Shown: positions 1 to 8,504, counted from the stretch's first letter. The stretch is 64,000 nucleotides of DNA from Burkholderia pyrrocinia (GCF_003330765.1 NZ_CP024903.1:2418001-2482000); one strand, 5' to 3'. Notes: generated from the sequence alone by a model not told the origin. Numbers and translations: made by a program.

Positions 1-425
1 GCGGCCAGGCGGCTGCGCTCGTACGCGTCGAGTTCGCGCTGCAATGCATCCTCGAGCACGGCGGTCGACACGCCGTTCGCCAGCAGTTCGAGCCCGCGGC
101 GTGCGAACGGGTGGATGCCGCTCACATCCATCGATTCGAACGCGAGCAGCCCGTCGAGCTTCGCGCGGTCGCCCCATTCGAGCAGGTCGGACAGGTTCTT
201 GCGATCAACCTCGCGTGCGCGCACGAACGCGAGCCGCAACTGCTTCACCGCGTCGAAGAAGCGTGCCCACGTGTTCTGGATCATCACCGCGCCGAGCGTG
301 CCGCCGAGCACGATGACGAGCGCCTCGAACTGGAACAGCATCGGGAAATGCCCGCCTTCCAGCGCGAAGCCCAATACGATTGCCGCGCCACCGAGCACCA
401 CACCGGCCAAGGTCAACAGATCCAT
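1..425 (-). CDS. MotA/PomA/MotC-like flagellar-type stator protein (partial, C-terminus beyond window)
   Basis: Inner-membrane proton- or sodium-channel subunit of the MotA/TolQ/ExbB superfamily. The first 141 residues are visible. They start MDLLTLAGVVLGGAAIVLGF, followed by 'ALEGGH' and a second hydrophobic helix ending 'VIVLGGTLGA', the arrangement of PomA/MotC-type stators. The ATG at 425-423 is preceded by a strong GAGGGGGG Shine-Dalgarno. It starts only 14 bases after the cNMP/FliG fusion gene ends, so the two are almost certainly cotranscribed. A MotB-like partner would be expected next, outside the window. The missing C-terminus means I cannot tell a flagellar stator from another MotA-type motor. 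The family call is firm; the system it serves is not. Confidence 0.85.
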   Translation of the reverse strand, partial: MDLLTLAGVVLGGAAIVLGFALEGGHFPMLFQFEALVIVLGGTLGAVMIQNTWARFFDAVKQLRLAFVRAREVDRKNLSDLLEWGDRAKLDGLLAFESMDVSGIHPFARRGLELLANGVSTAVLEDALQRELDAYERSRLA

Positions 426-439
426 ACGCCCCCCTCGTA

Positions 440-1762
440 TCACGCGTTCGACGACGATGCCGACGCAACGGACGCAGCGGCCGTCGCAGGCGCCTTGGCC
501 GCGCGAACGGCATCCAGCACGCGCCGCTCGATATCCTCGATCTCAGCCGGATCGAGCTTGAGTTCGCGGCGCATCACCCACGCCACCTCGTTGCGACGCG
601 CCTCGGTCATCACGGAAAACAGCTTGTCGGCCACCGCGCGATCGTCGAGGTTCGCGATCAGCTTCGCGAGGTCGTACGTATCGAATGCGCTGATGACGTC
701 GAACAGCGTGCGCTGGTCGACCCACACGAGATCCTCCAGCGCGCTCACGTCGCCGCCGCGACGCGCGTTGCGCCGCGAGAAATACGCGACACCCTTTTGC
801 TCGACGTAACTGAGCACCTTCGATTTGCGGAACGCGAACACTTCGTCGGCAATCTCGCCGTTCGACAGCTTGTTGAGCAACAGCGTCTTGTCGACGCCGA
901 TCAGCGATTCGAGATCGGCCAGTTCAATAAGCTCGAGTTCGCTGTTGATCGACAGGTCGAGATCGTGATCGGCGACCTGCTGCGCGCGATCGATCACGCG
1001 CGCAGGGTCGAAGGTGACGACCTGGCGCGCATCCGACGAAGCCGCATAGTCACTCGCACTGCCGGCAAGGTCGGCCTGCGCGGCTTCGATCGTGACGAGA
1101 TTGAGCTTCTCCATGCGCCGCAGCATCGCGAGCACATGCGGCCGCGAATGGCCGGCAATCGCGCGGCATTTGCGGATCACTTCAGCGAGCGGCACCGATG
1201 TCTCGGCCGCATGGGCCTGCATCGGCCGGCGTGCCCATGCGTCGCCCGATTCGCGCGCGTCGGCGCCCGCCATCAGCGCCAGCACATGCGCATACGACAA
1301 CACGCCGGGCATGAAGTCCGCATGCGTATAGGTGGCGAGTTGATCGTCCTTGCGCTTCACACGCCGGATCATCGTCCGCACGATATGGCGCAGCAGCGCG
1401 GACACGCGCTCGATTTCATCGTCGAGCATGGCGGCCGGCACGACCGTGAGCTGACAGAATGAAAGCGCCTTCGCGGTATGGGCACGCGGCTCGGCAGCGA
1501 GCAGCGCCGATTCGCCGAAGAACTCGCCACGGCCGAGCGTCGCGACGATGACGCGCTTGTCGTCGCATCGCGTGGACAGCTCGACCTTGCCGTCGGTAAT
1601 CAGAAAGATCACGGGCTCACCCGCGAAACCCTCGGCGTAAATGATTTCTCCGGGCGCCGCCGTACGCGTCCACGATTGCTGACGATTCAAGTCGATTCCC
1701 CTGCTGCGCTGAATTTCTTTGACTGCGCGCCGCATGTCGAAAGCATGCGTGTCGCGAGCCAT
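440..1762 (-). CDS. Cyclic-nucleotide-binding domain protein with FliG-like C-terminal domain
   Basis: 440 residues. Residues about 34-130 form a cNMP-binding beta-roll; the phosphate-binding cassette reads FGESALLAAEPRAHTA (82-97), with the Glu and Arg that contact the cyclic nucleotide in this family. Residues about 189-226 look like a CRP-type winged helix (HSRPHVLAMLRRMEKLNLV). The C-terminus holds two similar blocks, LADLESLIGVDKTLLLNKLS (281-300) and ALEDLVWVDQRTLFDVIS (341-358). The second continues 'DTYDLAKLIANLDD', which matches the FliG C-terminal pattern of a V-D-D/Q-R-S/T helix followed by 'vD..dLa.al'. The FliF-binding N-terminal part of FliG is absent. It lies 14 bases upstream of a MotA-type gene. 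An annotation as a plain Crp/Fnr regulator would miss the FliG-like half. The domain assignment is by eye; function is unknown. Confidence 0.75.
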   Translation of the reverse strand: MARDTHAFDMRRAVKEIQRSRGIDLNRQQSWTRTAAPGEIIYAEGFAGEPVIFLITDGKVELSTRCDDKRVIVATLGRGEFFGESALLAAEPRAHTAKALSFCQLTVVPAAMLDDEIERVSALLRHIVRTMIRRVKRKDDQLATYTHADFMPGVLSYAHVLALMAGADARESGDAWARRPMQAHAAETSVPLAEVIRKCRAIAGHSRPHVLAMLRRMEKLNLVTIEAAQADLAGSASDYAASSDARQVVTFDPARVIDRAQQVADHDLDLSINSELELIELADLESLIGVDKTLLLNKLSNGEIADEVFAFRKSKVLSYVEQKGVAYFSRRNARRGGDVSALEDLVWVDQRTLFDVISAFDTYDLAKLIANLDDRAVADKLFSVMTEARRNEVAWVMRRELKLDPAEIEDIERRVLDAVRAAKAPATAAASVASASSSNA

Positions 1763-1929
1763 CCCCGTGACTCGTTTACGTCATCGGGCTCAACATCCTT
1801 TAGGGAATTCACACTCGTTTCGATGCGAAATCAAGGTGAAACGTTTGCGGATTGCACGGCCGCATCGATAGTTTCATTTCGATGCGCGCATCGTGTCGTG
1901 CAATTGAAAACGCGATGCGACCCTGCGCA

Positions 1930-2592
1930 TCAAAACTCCATGTCGAGTTCGTCGATGTCTTCGTGCTCCGCCTTCGCCGCGTCGATCCACTCCGCAACGA
2001 ACGGATGCGCAAGCACCTGCATGCAGTACTCGGCGATCTCCGGCTCCAGCTTCACGTCGTAGGTCAGGAAACGCGTGACGACCGGTGCATACATCGCATC
2101 GGCAATGCCGATCTCCGCGCCGAACAGCCAGGGGCCGCCGTACGCGGCCAGACATTCGCGCCAGATCGTCACGATCCGCTGGATGTCGTGCTGCGCGCGC
2201 GACCAGATCCGGAAGCCGGGGAAATGCGCGCGCAGGTTCATCGGCAACGCGGATCGCAACGCGCTGAAACCGGAATGCATCTCGCCGCAAATCGACCGGC
2301 AATGCGCGCGCGCATGCCGGTCTTCAGGCAGCAACCGCGCCTGCGGCCGGATTTCGTTCAGGTATTCGGCGATCGCGAGCGTGTCCCACACGGCGTTGCC
2401 GTCGTGCGTCAGGCACGGCACGAGAATCGACGGCGACAGCAGCAACAGCTCCGCGCGCGACGCGGCATCGATCGGCACGCTGACGGTCTCGAACGCGAGC
2501 CCGCTCAGCTTCGCGAGCAGCCAGCCGCGCATCGACCACGACGAGTAATTGCGGCTGCTGATGGTCAGCGTCGCCTGTCCGGTAGATTCCAT
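1930..2592 (-). CDS. Glutathione S-transferase family protein
   Basis: 220 residues. The N-terminus (SSRNYSSWSMRGWLLAKLSG) has the 'N-Y-S-x-W-S-x-R' start of a bacterial GST subgroup. The thioredoxin-fold 'VPCL' cis-Pro and the 'WDTLAIAEYL' segment equivalent to the glutathione-contacting 'ES..I..YL' follow. An all-helical C-terminal domain comes next, with 'GIADAMYAPVVTR' as the N-capping box. I chose the ATG at 2592 because AGGGGAG lies just upstream; longer upstream reading lacks GST similarity. It stands alone: the neighbour upstream is divergent (PHB depolymerase) and the one downstream is the cNMP/FliG pair about 170 bases away. The physiological substrate is not apparent. Confidence 0.88.
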   Translation of the reverse strand: MESTGQATLTISSRNYSSWSMRGWLLAKLSGLAFETVSVPIDAASRAELLLLSPSILVPCLTHDGNAVWDTLAIAEYLNEIRPQARLLPEDRHARAHCRSICGEMHSGFSALRSALPMNLRAHFPGFRIWSRAQHDIQRIVTIWRECLAAYGGPWLFGAEIGIADAMYAPVVTRFLTYDVKLEPEIAEYCMQVLAHPFVAEWIDAAKAEHEDIDELDMEF

Positions 2593-2881
2593 GTCGCTCC
2601 CCTGCTGAAGGCCGTTCGTGCCCCTGCACCGAAAATGGACGCCGTACGTCATCGCCCGCACCATACCGGTGCGGCGCATTCGCCGAACTGGCGCAGCGCT
2701 GCACGATGTCGCGGCATCGGCGACACGCGAGACCGGCGCGGCCACGCAGCGCCTTCGGCCGGCCGTCGTCGCGTGCTGTGTGCGTCACCGCATTGCCGAA
2801 CCGCGTGCAACGCGCGTGCCAGCCGCGCGCTGGCACACGGCTTGCCTCGTTCAATGCAATGCGGCGCAACGAGCGACGGTC

Positions 2882-4237
2882 ATGAATCTGCTTGCCTATC
2901 CGTTCTATCAATGGTCTGCCGAATGCCTGCGGCCAGCGCGTGCATGGGCGGCCACCACCCGCGCGACGATGTCGCTATGGCCGCCGTCCACCGCGGCGCC
3001 GACGGGCCGCATGCTCGACGCGCTGTGCGAACTGCTCGAATGCTGCGCGTTCTCGCATCGGCGTCCGCCGTTCGGCATCGCATCGATCGTCGTCGACGGC
3101 GCAACGGTGCCGATCGTCGAGGAAGCGGCAGCGGCCACACCGTTCGGCACGCTGCTGCATTTCCGCAAGGCGCGGCCGGTCGCGCGTCAGCCGCGCGTGC
3201 TGATCGTCGCGCCGATGTCCGGGCATTTCGCGACGCTGTTGCGCGGCACGGTGCACACGATGCTGGCCGACCACGACGTGTACATCACCGACTGGCACAA
3301 CCCGCGCGACATCCCGCTGACGGCCGGACGGTTCGGCTTCGACGAATACGTCGTGCATGTGATCGACTTCATCCGCCACGTCGGCCCGGACGCGCATGTG
3401 CTCGCGATCTGCCAGCCGACCGTCGCCGCGCTCGCGGCGGTCTCGCTGATGGCCGCCGGCGGCGATCCGGCGCAGCCCGCGAGCCTGACGCTGATGGCAG
3501 GCCCGATCGACTGCCGCGTGAATCCGACCAAGGTCAACGCGCTCGCGACGAGCCAGTCGATCGAATGGTTCGCGCGGAACCTGATCAGCATCGTGCCGGC
3601 GGGCTTTGTCGGTGCGCAACGGTGCGTGTATCCGGGCTTCGTGCAGGTCGGCGCATTCATGTCGATGAACCCCGAGCGGCATGCGGCGTCGTTTGCCGAT
3701 CTGTATCACGAGCGCGCGAAGGGCGACCCGGCGAAAGCCGATACGCTGCGGCACTTCTACGACGAGTATTTCGCGACGGCCGACCTCACCGCGGAGTTCT
3801 ATCTGGAAACGGTCGAGAAGGTGTTCCAGCAATACGCGCTCGCGCGCGGCGAGCTGACGGTCGGCGACCGGCTCGTCGAACCGGCGGCGATCCATCGCAC
3901 CGCGCTGCTGACGATCGAAGGCGAGAAGGACGATATCTGCGCAGTCGGCCAGACGGTGGCCGCGCAGGAACTGTGTTCTGGGTTGCCGCCGTATCTGAAG
4001 ACGCACCACGTGCAGACGGGTGCGGGCCACTACGGCGTATTCAACGGCAGCCGATGGGAAACGCAGATCTATCCGATCGTGCGCGCGACGATCCACGACA
4101 ACGAGCCGTACGATCGCACCACGGATGCGGAAGGCAACGCGAGCGGCACGCACTACGTCACGCTGCGGGCACTGCTCGATGCACGCGCAACCGGGCACGA
4201 TGCGGCGGCCGAAACACCATCGCATCAGGCCCACTGA
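2882..4237 (+). CDS. phaZ: Intracellular polyhydroxyalkanoate (PHB) depolymerase
   Basis: 451 residues. Hydrolyses stored poly(3-hydroxybutyrate) granules. The N-terminus (MNLLAYPFYQWSAE) is the typical family start. The central alpha/beta-hydrolase part has PMSGHFATLLRGTV, then YITDWHNPRD, then the cysteine nucleophile elbow AICQPT (Cys177), which replaces the Ser of usual lipase boxes in this family. The end of the protein carries 'GAGHYGVFNG', likely the His of the triad. No signal peptide, consistent with intracellular action. The reading frame extends upstream, but that part has no family similarity, so ATG 2882 is the start; its Shine-Dalgarno is weak. It is divergent from the GST gene, with about 290 bases between starts. 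Confidence 0.92.
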   Translation: MNLLAYPFYQWSAECLRPARAWAATTRATMSLWPPSTAAPTGRMLDALCELLECCAFSHRRPPFGIASIVVDGATVPIVEEAAAATPFGTLLHFRKARPVARQPRVLIVAPMSGHFATLLRGTVHTMLADHDVYITDWHNPRDIPLTAGRFGFDEYVVHVIDFIRHVGPDAHVLAICQPTVAALAAVSLMAAGGDPAQPASLTLMAGPIDCRVNPTKVNALATSQSIEWFARNLISIVPAGFVGAQRCVYPGFVQVGAFMSMNPERHAASFADLYHERAKGDPAKADTLRHFYDEYFATADLTAEFYLETVEKVFQQYALARGELTVGDRLVEPAAIHRTALLTIEGEKDDICAVGQTVAAQELCSGLPPYLKTHHVQTGAGHYGVFNGSRWETQIYPIVRATIHDNEPYDRTTDAEGNASGTHYVTLRALLDARATGHDAAAETPSHQAH

Positions 4238-4276
4238 GCCCGTGCGGCGGCGCAACGACCAGCATTCCAAAAGAGT

Positions 4277-4299
4277 CGCCCCGCCGTGGCGGCGGGGCG
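4277..4299 (-). terminator. Hairpin terminator between convergent phaZ and DUF3761 genes
   Basis: A 9-bp G+C stem (CGCCCCGCC / GGCGGGGCG) with a 5-base loop. Read on the minus strand it is followed by ACTCTTTTGG, so it most likely ends the DUF3761 transcript. It may act on phaZ from the other side. Confidence 0.65.
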
Positions 4300-4342
4300 T
4301 GATGTCCGGCGGCGCCCGGACGGCGCTCGCCCGGCCTGCGTT

Positions 4343-4813
4343 TTACGAACAGGCCTTGCCGTGCGACGGATGGAAGCCCTTCGCCTTCGCATCCGCTTCC
4401 GACATGTAGCTGCCGTGCTTCGTCTTGCCGTAGTACTTGTCGGTCGAGCAGTGATAGACCTTCGTGCTGTCGTTGACCCACACCTTGCCCGCGCCGCCGC
4501 CCGGCGCCGCGGCCGTAGTCGTCGCAGGCGCGCTCTTCGCGGGCGCTGCACCGGACGCAGCGGAAGCGGAAGCCGCCGTGGCGGGTGCCATCGCGGCCGG
4601 CGCGCTGGCCGCAGCCGCCGACGATGCGCCGTACCAGGTCTTCACACCCTTATGACCCGCACATGCGCCCTTCTTCGACGCGCCCGAGTAGAACGAACCG
4701 TCCTTGCACAGACCGGTCGTGCCGGCCGGCGCGCTGGCCGGAACCTGCGCAAACGCACCGATCGACATACCCATGCCAGCGACAAGCGCGGCGATCAACA
4801 TCGTCTTTTTCAT
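4343..4813 (-). CDS. Secreted DUF3761-type protein with low-complexity Ala/Pro linker
   Basis: 156 residues. A signal peptide (MKKTMLIAALVAGMGMSIGA, cleavage near AFA-Q, residue 22) leads to a periplasmic or secreted protein. A short conserved block follows, CKDGSFYSG..KGACAGHKGV..WYG (about residues 36-62), which I recognise as the DUF3761 pattern. An alanine/proline/serine-rich linker of about 45 residues follows. The C-terminal block has HCSTDKYYGKTKHGSYM and a final 'HGKACS', so cysteines cluster in both end blocks and could pair. The ATG at 4813 has an excellent AGGAGAGG site; the frame open upstream of it has no protein character. It probably shares a transcript with the His-rich peptide gene 62 bases upstream. 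Function unknown. Confidence 0.8.
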   Translation of the reverse strand: MKKTMLIAALVAGMGMSIGAFAQVPASAPAGTTGLCKDGSFYSGASKKGACAGHKGVKTWYGASSAAAASAPAAMAPATAASASAASGAAPAKSAPATTTAAAPGGGAGKVWVNDSTKVYHCSTDKYYGKTKHGSYMSEADAKAKGFHPSHGKACS

Positions 4814-4875
4814 AGTCCTCTCCTGATTGGCCTGCATAGTGAAAGCGTCCCGGGCATCCCCGGGGAAACCCACGG

Positions 4876-5013
4876 TTACCGCACCCAGCGGCACACGCGA
4901 TGGTGGTGATGCTCGAAATGGCACTCGCGGTGCGAATGCGCTTCGGCAAGCGCCGGAACGAGGACGGCGCAGGCAAGTGCGGTGGCGGTCAGGATCTTCG
5001 CGATGCGGTTCAT
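4876..5013 (-). CDS. Small His-rich secreted peptide (45 residues)
   Basis: Short gene: ATG at 5013 with GGGAGAG five bases upstream, TAA at 4876. The product starts MNRIAKILTATALACAVLVP and has a clean signal peptide ending near 'ALAEA' (residue 25). That leaves a mature peptide of about 20 residues, HSHRECHFEHHHHRVCRWVR. This contains seven His and two Cys, then a basic-aromatic tail. Such a composition suggests metal (Cu/Ni/Zn) binding or periplasmic buffering, but this is inference from composition alone. It is cotranscribable with the DUF3761 secreted protein. It is short enough to be skipped by automatic gene callers. The combination of start signal, signal peptide and Shine-Dalgarno makes it more than a chance frame. 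Confidence 0.7.
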   Translation of the reverse strand: MNRIAKILTATALACAVLVPALAEAHSHRECHFEHHHHRVCRWVR

Positions 5014-5384
5014 GGAACTCTCCCGGGTAGGTCAGCCGGTGATCCGGCCGTTATCTCCTTAACGCCGGTCGTCGACACTCCGTGCACCGCGTAGCGCGCA
5101 ATTGACGATGTTTGACACCGCGTGGCCGACGACGGCCAAAGCTGACGAATGTCTTTCTAGACCTTCCAGTCTGTCAGGTTGAAAACGATTCGGCATTCAA
5201 ACGAACGATCCGGGGGGCAGACACGCCGGTTCCGGAAAGAAGCAAAGAAAAACCGCCCGAAGGCGGTTTGTCGCAAACGTGCGCATGATGCGCGTCGGCT
5301 GGCGCATGCGCACCGTGATCAATCCGGCAGCGACGCCCCGGCCTCGCCCCACGGCACCTGCGCGATCACGGCAACGCTGCCTGC
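5014..5384. other. Intergenic region with leader of small-peptide gene and terminator of importer operon
   Basis: 371 bases without a supported gene. It should hold the promoter of the His-rich peptide/DUF3761 pair (minus strand) and, near 5242-5269, the terminator of the amino-acid importer operon. The stretch 5100-5215 is A+T-richer than its surroundings, as expected for a promoter, but I cannot assign boxes with confidence. Confidence 0.5.
5242..5269 (-). terminator. Rho-independent terminator of the HisJQMP-type operon
   Basis: On the minus strand: an 8-bp stem AAACCGCC / GGCGGTTT closed by a TTCG tetraloop, then a T-rich run (GGCGGTTTTTCTTTG). It lies 115 bases past the stop of the ATPase gene. 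Confidence 0.85.
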
Positions 5385-6152
5385 TTACTTCAACCGCCCC
5401 GACAGGAACTGCCCGAGCCGTTCGCTCTTCGGATTCACGAGAATCTCCTGCGGATTCCCTTCCTCCTCGATCTTCCCTTGATGCAGGAAGATCACATGAT
5501 TCGACACGTTGCGCGCGAAACCCATCTCGTGCGTGACGACGACCATCGTGCGCCCTTCCTCCGCGAGCTTCTGCATCACCTTCAGCACTTCGCCCACCAG
5601 TTCCGGATCGAGCGCCGAGGTCGGTTCGTCGAACAGCATGACTTCAGGCTCCATCGCCAGCGCGCGCGCGATCGCGACGCGCTGCTGCTGACCGCCCGAC
5701 AGGTGCGACGGATACATGCCCTCGACGCGCGGCGCCAGGCCGACCTTCTCCAGATACATGCGCGCCCGCGCGATCGCTTCATCCTTGCCGATCCCGAGCA
5801 CGGCCATCGGCGCCTCGATCACGTTCTCGAGCACCGTCATGTGTGCCCACAGGTTGAAGTGCTGGAACACCATCGACAGCTTCGTGCGCATCCGCTGCAA
5901 CTGCTTCTGGTCGGCCACGCGCAGCGACCCGTTGCGATCGCGCGCGGTCTGGATCGGCTCGTTGCCGATCGTGATCTGCCCCGAGCACGGCTGCTCGAGG
6001 AAGTTGATGCAGCGCAGGAACGTGCTCTTGCCGGAGCCGCTCGAGCCGATGATGCTGATCACGTCGCCGGCCTTCGCCTTCATCGACACGCCCTTCAACA
6101 CCTCGTTGTCGCCGAATTTCTTGTGCAGGTTGTCAACGGTGAGCTTGTACAT
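5385..6152 (-). CDS. hisP: Histidine/lysine/arginine-type ABC importer, ATP-binding subunit (HisP-like)
   Basis: 255 residues, the usual HisP/ArtP length. Walker [10 protein letters not shown] at 36-44, signature LSGGQQQR at 151-158, Walker B VMLFDEP at 171-177 and the switch His in 'VVTHEMGFA'. The insertion '[20 protein letters not shown]' between Walker A and the Q-loop is typical of the HisP/OccP group of basic-amino-acid importers. It is the last gene of a four-gene minus-strand operon (binding protein, two permeases, ATPase) and is followed by a terminator. HutC-type palindromes upstream of the operon favour histidine as a substrate. By sequence alone arginine, lysine or ornithine remain possible. 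Confidence 0.88.
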   Translation of the reverse strand: MYKLTVDNLHKKFGDNEVLKGVSMKAKAGDVISIIGSSGSGKSTFLRCINFLEQPCSGQITIGNEPIQTARDRNGSLRVADQKQLQRMRTKLSMVFQHFNLWAHMTVLENVIEAPMAVLGIGKDEAIARARMYLEKVGLAPRVEGMYPSHLSGGQQQRVAIARALAMEPEVMLFDEPTSALDPELVGEVLKVMQKLAEEGRTMVVVTHEMGFARNVSNHVIFLHQGKIEEEGNPQEILVNPKSERLGQFLSGRLK

Positions 6153-6176
6153 GCTTGGTCCTTCCTTGCGAATGCA

Positions 6177-6890
6177 TTAATGGCCGCGCGGCGAGAGGTA
6201 CGCGAGCCAGCGCGTCTCGAGCTTGCGGAACGCCCAGATGAGCGTGAACACGACGACGGCGTACAGCGCGGCTGCAATGCCGTAGGCCTGGAACGACATG
6301 TACGTCGCCGAATTGACGTCGCGCGTGACCTTCAGGATGTCGGGCACGGTCGCGGTGAACGCGAGCGTCGTCGCGTGCAGCATCAGGATCACTTCGTTGC
6401 TGTAGCTCGGCAGCGAGCGGCGCAGCGCAGAAGGCAGGATGATCCGCGTATAGAGCTTGAAGCGCGACATCCCGTACGCGAGCCCGGCCTCGATCTCGCC
6501 GGCCGCCGTCGCCTTGATCGCGCCCGCGAAGATCTCCGTCGCATACGCGCATTCGTTCAGCACGAACGCGAGCAGCGTGCAGTTCATCGCGTTGCGGAAG
6601 AACGTGTCGAGCAGCACATGGTTATGCACAACCTGCAGGCTGTAGATGCCCGTGTAGCACATCAGCAGCTGCACGTAGAGCGGCGTGCCGCGGAACACGT
6701 ACGTATAGAGCCACACGGGGCCCGAGATCCAGCGGTTCGACGATGCCCGCGCGATCGCGAGCGGCACGGCCAGCGCGAAGCCGAGGGCGATCGACACGAC
6801 CAGCAGCCACAGCGTGATCGCGAGGCCGCTGAAGCGGTAGCCGTCGGTATACAGATAGCTTTGCCAGTACTGGCTGATGATTTCGATCAC
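6177..6890 (-). CDS. hisM: Amino-acid ABC importer permease (HisM-like)
   Basis: 237 residues with five predicted helices. The inner-membrane permease loop EAGLAYGMSRFKLYTRIILP contacts the ATPase, and 'FRGTPLYVQLLM' is the N-terminal HEQRO-type motif. The start is GTG at 6890: its GTGA overlaps the TGA of the preceding permease gene by four bases, indicating translational coupling. The C-terminal 'WLAYLSPRGH' resembles HisM. It forms a heterodimer with the HisQ-like subunit. The gene for the ATPase follows after 24 bases. Confidence 0.87.
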   Translation of the reverse strand: MIEIISQYWQSYLYTDGYRFSGLAITLWLLVVSIALGFALAVPLAIARASSNRWISGPVWLYTYVFRGTPLYVQLLMCYTGIYSLQVVHNHVLLDTFFRNAMNCTLLAFVLNECAYATEIFAGAIKATAAGEIEAGLAYGMSRFKLYTRIILPSALRRSLPSYSNEVILMLHATTLAFTATVPDILKVTRDVNSATYMSFQAYGIAAALYAVVVFTLIWAFRKLETRWLAYLSPRGH

Positions 6891-7576
6891 AGCGCGAGCC
6901 TCCGGACGCCGACGGAATATCGCTTCTCGAGGTGATGCAGCACGACGTTGGATACCGTCGTGATCGCGAGGTAGATCGCGCCCGCAGCCAGCGTGAAGAA
7001 GAAGAAATCGAGCGTGCTCTTGCCCGCGTCCTGCGACGCCTTCACGACGTCGGCCAGGCCGATGATCGACACGAGCGCAGTGGCCTTCACGAGCACCTGC
7101 CAGTTGTTGCCGATACCGGGCAGCGCGAAGCGCATCATCTGCGGGAACAGGATGCGGCGGAACACGCGCCAGCCGCCCATCCCGTACGCGAAGCCCGCTT
7201 CGAGCTGGCCGCGCGGCACCGCGAGGAACGCGCCGCGGAACGTCTCGGTGAAGTACGCGCCGTAGATGAAGCCGAGCGTCACGACGCCGGCCACGAACGG
7301 GTCGATGTCGATCTGGTCCCAGCCGATCAGGTCGGTCAGGTTGTTCAGCAGGATCTGGATCCCGTAGAACAGCAGCAGCATCAGCACGAGGTCCGGCACC
7401 GCGCGGATCAGCGTCGTATAGAAGGTGCCGACCGCCTTGAGCACGCGGTTGGTCGACAGTTTCGCCGCCGCGCCGGCCAGCCCCAGCACGAGCGACGCGG
7501 CGAGCGACAGCACCGCGAGCTTCACGGTCTCGACCGTGCCGGCCCACAACAGCGGGCCAAATCCCTGGAAAATCAT
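6887..7576 (-). CDS. hisQ: Amino-acid ABC importer permease (HisQ-like)
   Basis: 229 residues. Starts MIFQGFGPLLWAGTVETVKL, the N-terminal pattern of HisQ, and carries 'IRAVPDLVLMLLLFYG' and the coupling loop 'EAGFAYGMGGWRVFRRILFP'. ATG 7576 is the start; the frame stays open far upstream, but that part reads antisense to nothing and has no membrane character. It lies 68 bases downstream of the binding-protein gene and overlaps the HisM-like gene by four bases. Partner of HisM and HisP in the inner membrane. Confidence 0.87.
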   Translation of the reverse strand: MIFQGFGPLLWAGTVETVKLAVLSLAASLVLGLAGAAAKLSTNRVLKAVGTFYTTLIRAVPDLVLMLLLFYGIQILLNNLTDLIGWDQIDIDPFVAGVVTLGFIYGAYFTETFRGAFLAVPRGQLEAGFAYGMGGWRVFRRILFPQMMRFALPGIGNNWQVLVKATALVSIIGLADVVKASQDAGKSTLDFFFFTLAAGAIYLAITTVSNVVLHHLEKRYSVGVRRLAL

Positions 7577-7644
7577 GTCAGCGTATCCCGATCCGGAAAA
7601 ACAAGCGGCGCAGCGCGGCCGAAACCGCGTGCGCCGTGAAAGCG

Positions 7645-8418
7645 TCAGCCGCCGTAGACGTCGAACGCGAAGTACTTCTTCTCGAGCTTCCGGTACGTGC
7701 CGTCCTTCAGCATCCCGCCGATCGCCGCGTCGATCTTCGCCTTCAGCTCGGCGTCGTCCTTGCGCAGGCCGATGCCCGCGCCGTTGCCGAGCGTCTTCGG
7801 ATCGTTGATGTCGCCGCCGGCGAACTGGAAGTTCGCGCCGCGCGGCGTCTTCAGGAAGCCGAGATCGGCCTGCACGCCGTCCTGCAGCGCCGCGTCGAGG
7901 CGGCCGGACGTCAGGTCCTGGTACACGCCGTCCTGGTTCTGGTAAGGCACGACCTGCACGCCCTTCGGCGCCCAGTAGGCCTTCGCGTAGGTTTCCTGGA
8001 TGGTGCCCTGCTCGACGCCGACCGACTTGCCCTTCAGCGATTCGGCCGTCGGCTGCAGGTTCGCGCCCTTCTTCGCGACGAGGCGCGTCGGCGTGTTGAA
8101 CAGCTTGTCGGAGAACGCGATCTGCTCGGCGCGCGCCGGCGTCATCGACATCGACGACAGCACGCCGTCGAACTTCTTCGCCTTCAGCGCCGGGATCATC
8201 CCGTCGAAATCGTTTTCGATCCACACGCACTTCGCCTTCAGGCGCGCGCAGATCTCGTTGCCGAGATCGACATCGAAACCGACGACCTTGCCGCTTGCGT
8301 CCTTCGATTCGAACGGCGGGTAGCTGGCGTCGACGCCGAACCGGATCGTCGACCAATCCTTCGCATGGGCACCGACCGCGATGCAGGCAAGGGCAATACT
8401 GAGCGCGAGTTTCTTCAT
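7645..8418 (-). CDS. hisJ: Periplasmic basic-amino-acid-binding protein (HisJ/ArgT-like)
   Basis: 257 residues. Signal peptide MKKLALSIALACIAVGAHA with cleavage after residue 19. The mature protein begins KDWSTIRFGVDASYPPFESK, the family 3 solute-binding start, and has 'GFDVDLGNEICARLKAKCVW', 'FDGVLSSMSMTPARAEQIAF' and C-terminal 'YRKLEKKYFAFDVYGG'. This fits the lysine/arginine/ornithine and histidine-binding subgroup. It is the first gene of the operon. A HutC-like palindrome sits 87 bases upstream of its ATG, which points to induction when histidine is degraded. Confidence 0.88.
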   Translation of the reverse strand: MKKLALSIALACIAVGAHAKDWSTIRFGVDASYPPFESKDASGKVVGFDVDLGNEICARLKAKCVWIENDFDGMIPALKAKKFDGVLSSMSMTPARAEQIAFSDKLFNTPTRLVAKKGANLQPTAESLKGKSVGVEQGTIQETYAKAYWAPKGVQVVPYQNQDGVYQDLTSGRLDAALQDGVQADLGFLKTPRGANFQFAGGDINDPKTLGNGAGIGLRKDDAELKAKIDAAIGGMLKDGTYRKLEKKYFAFDVYGG

Positions 8419-8504
8419 GACGTTCCTGTAAGTGGCGGAGGACTCGGCAGATGTCCCGCGGGCGGGCCGCACCTGCCCAACCTGCGCGCCATCGTCCGGA
8501 CACC

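Noticed and set aside
1..1762. A Zorya-type defence system (MotA-like ZorA plus partners)
   Set aside because: Only a short MotA-like N-terminus is visible, and no helicase or nuclease gene accompanies it. The partner is a cNMP/FliG-like protein, which is not a Zorya component.
1852..4302. Long plus-strand frame spanning the GST gene and phaZ
   Set aside because: Crosses two well-supported genes in the wrong frame or strand and shows no protein-like motifs.
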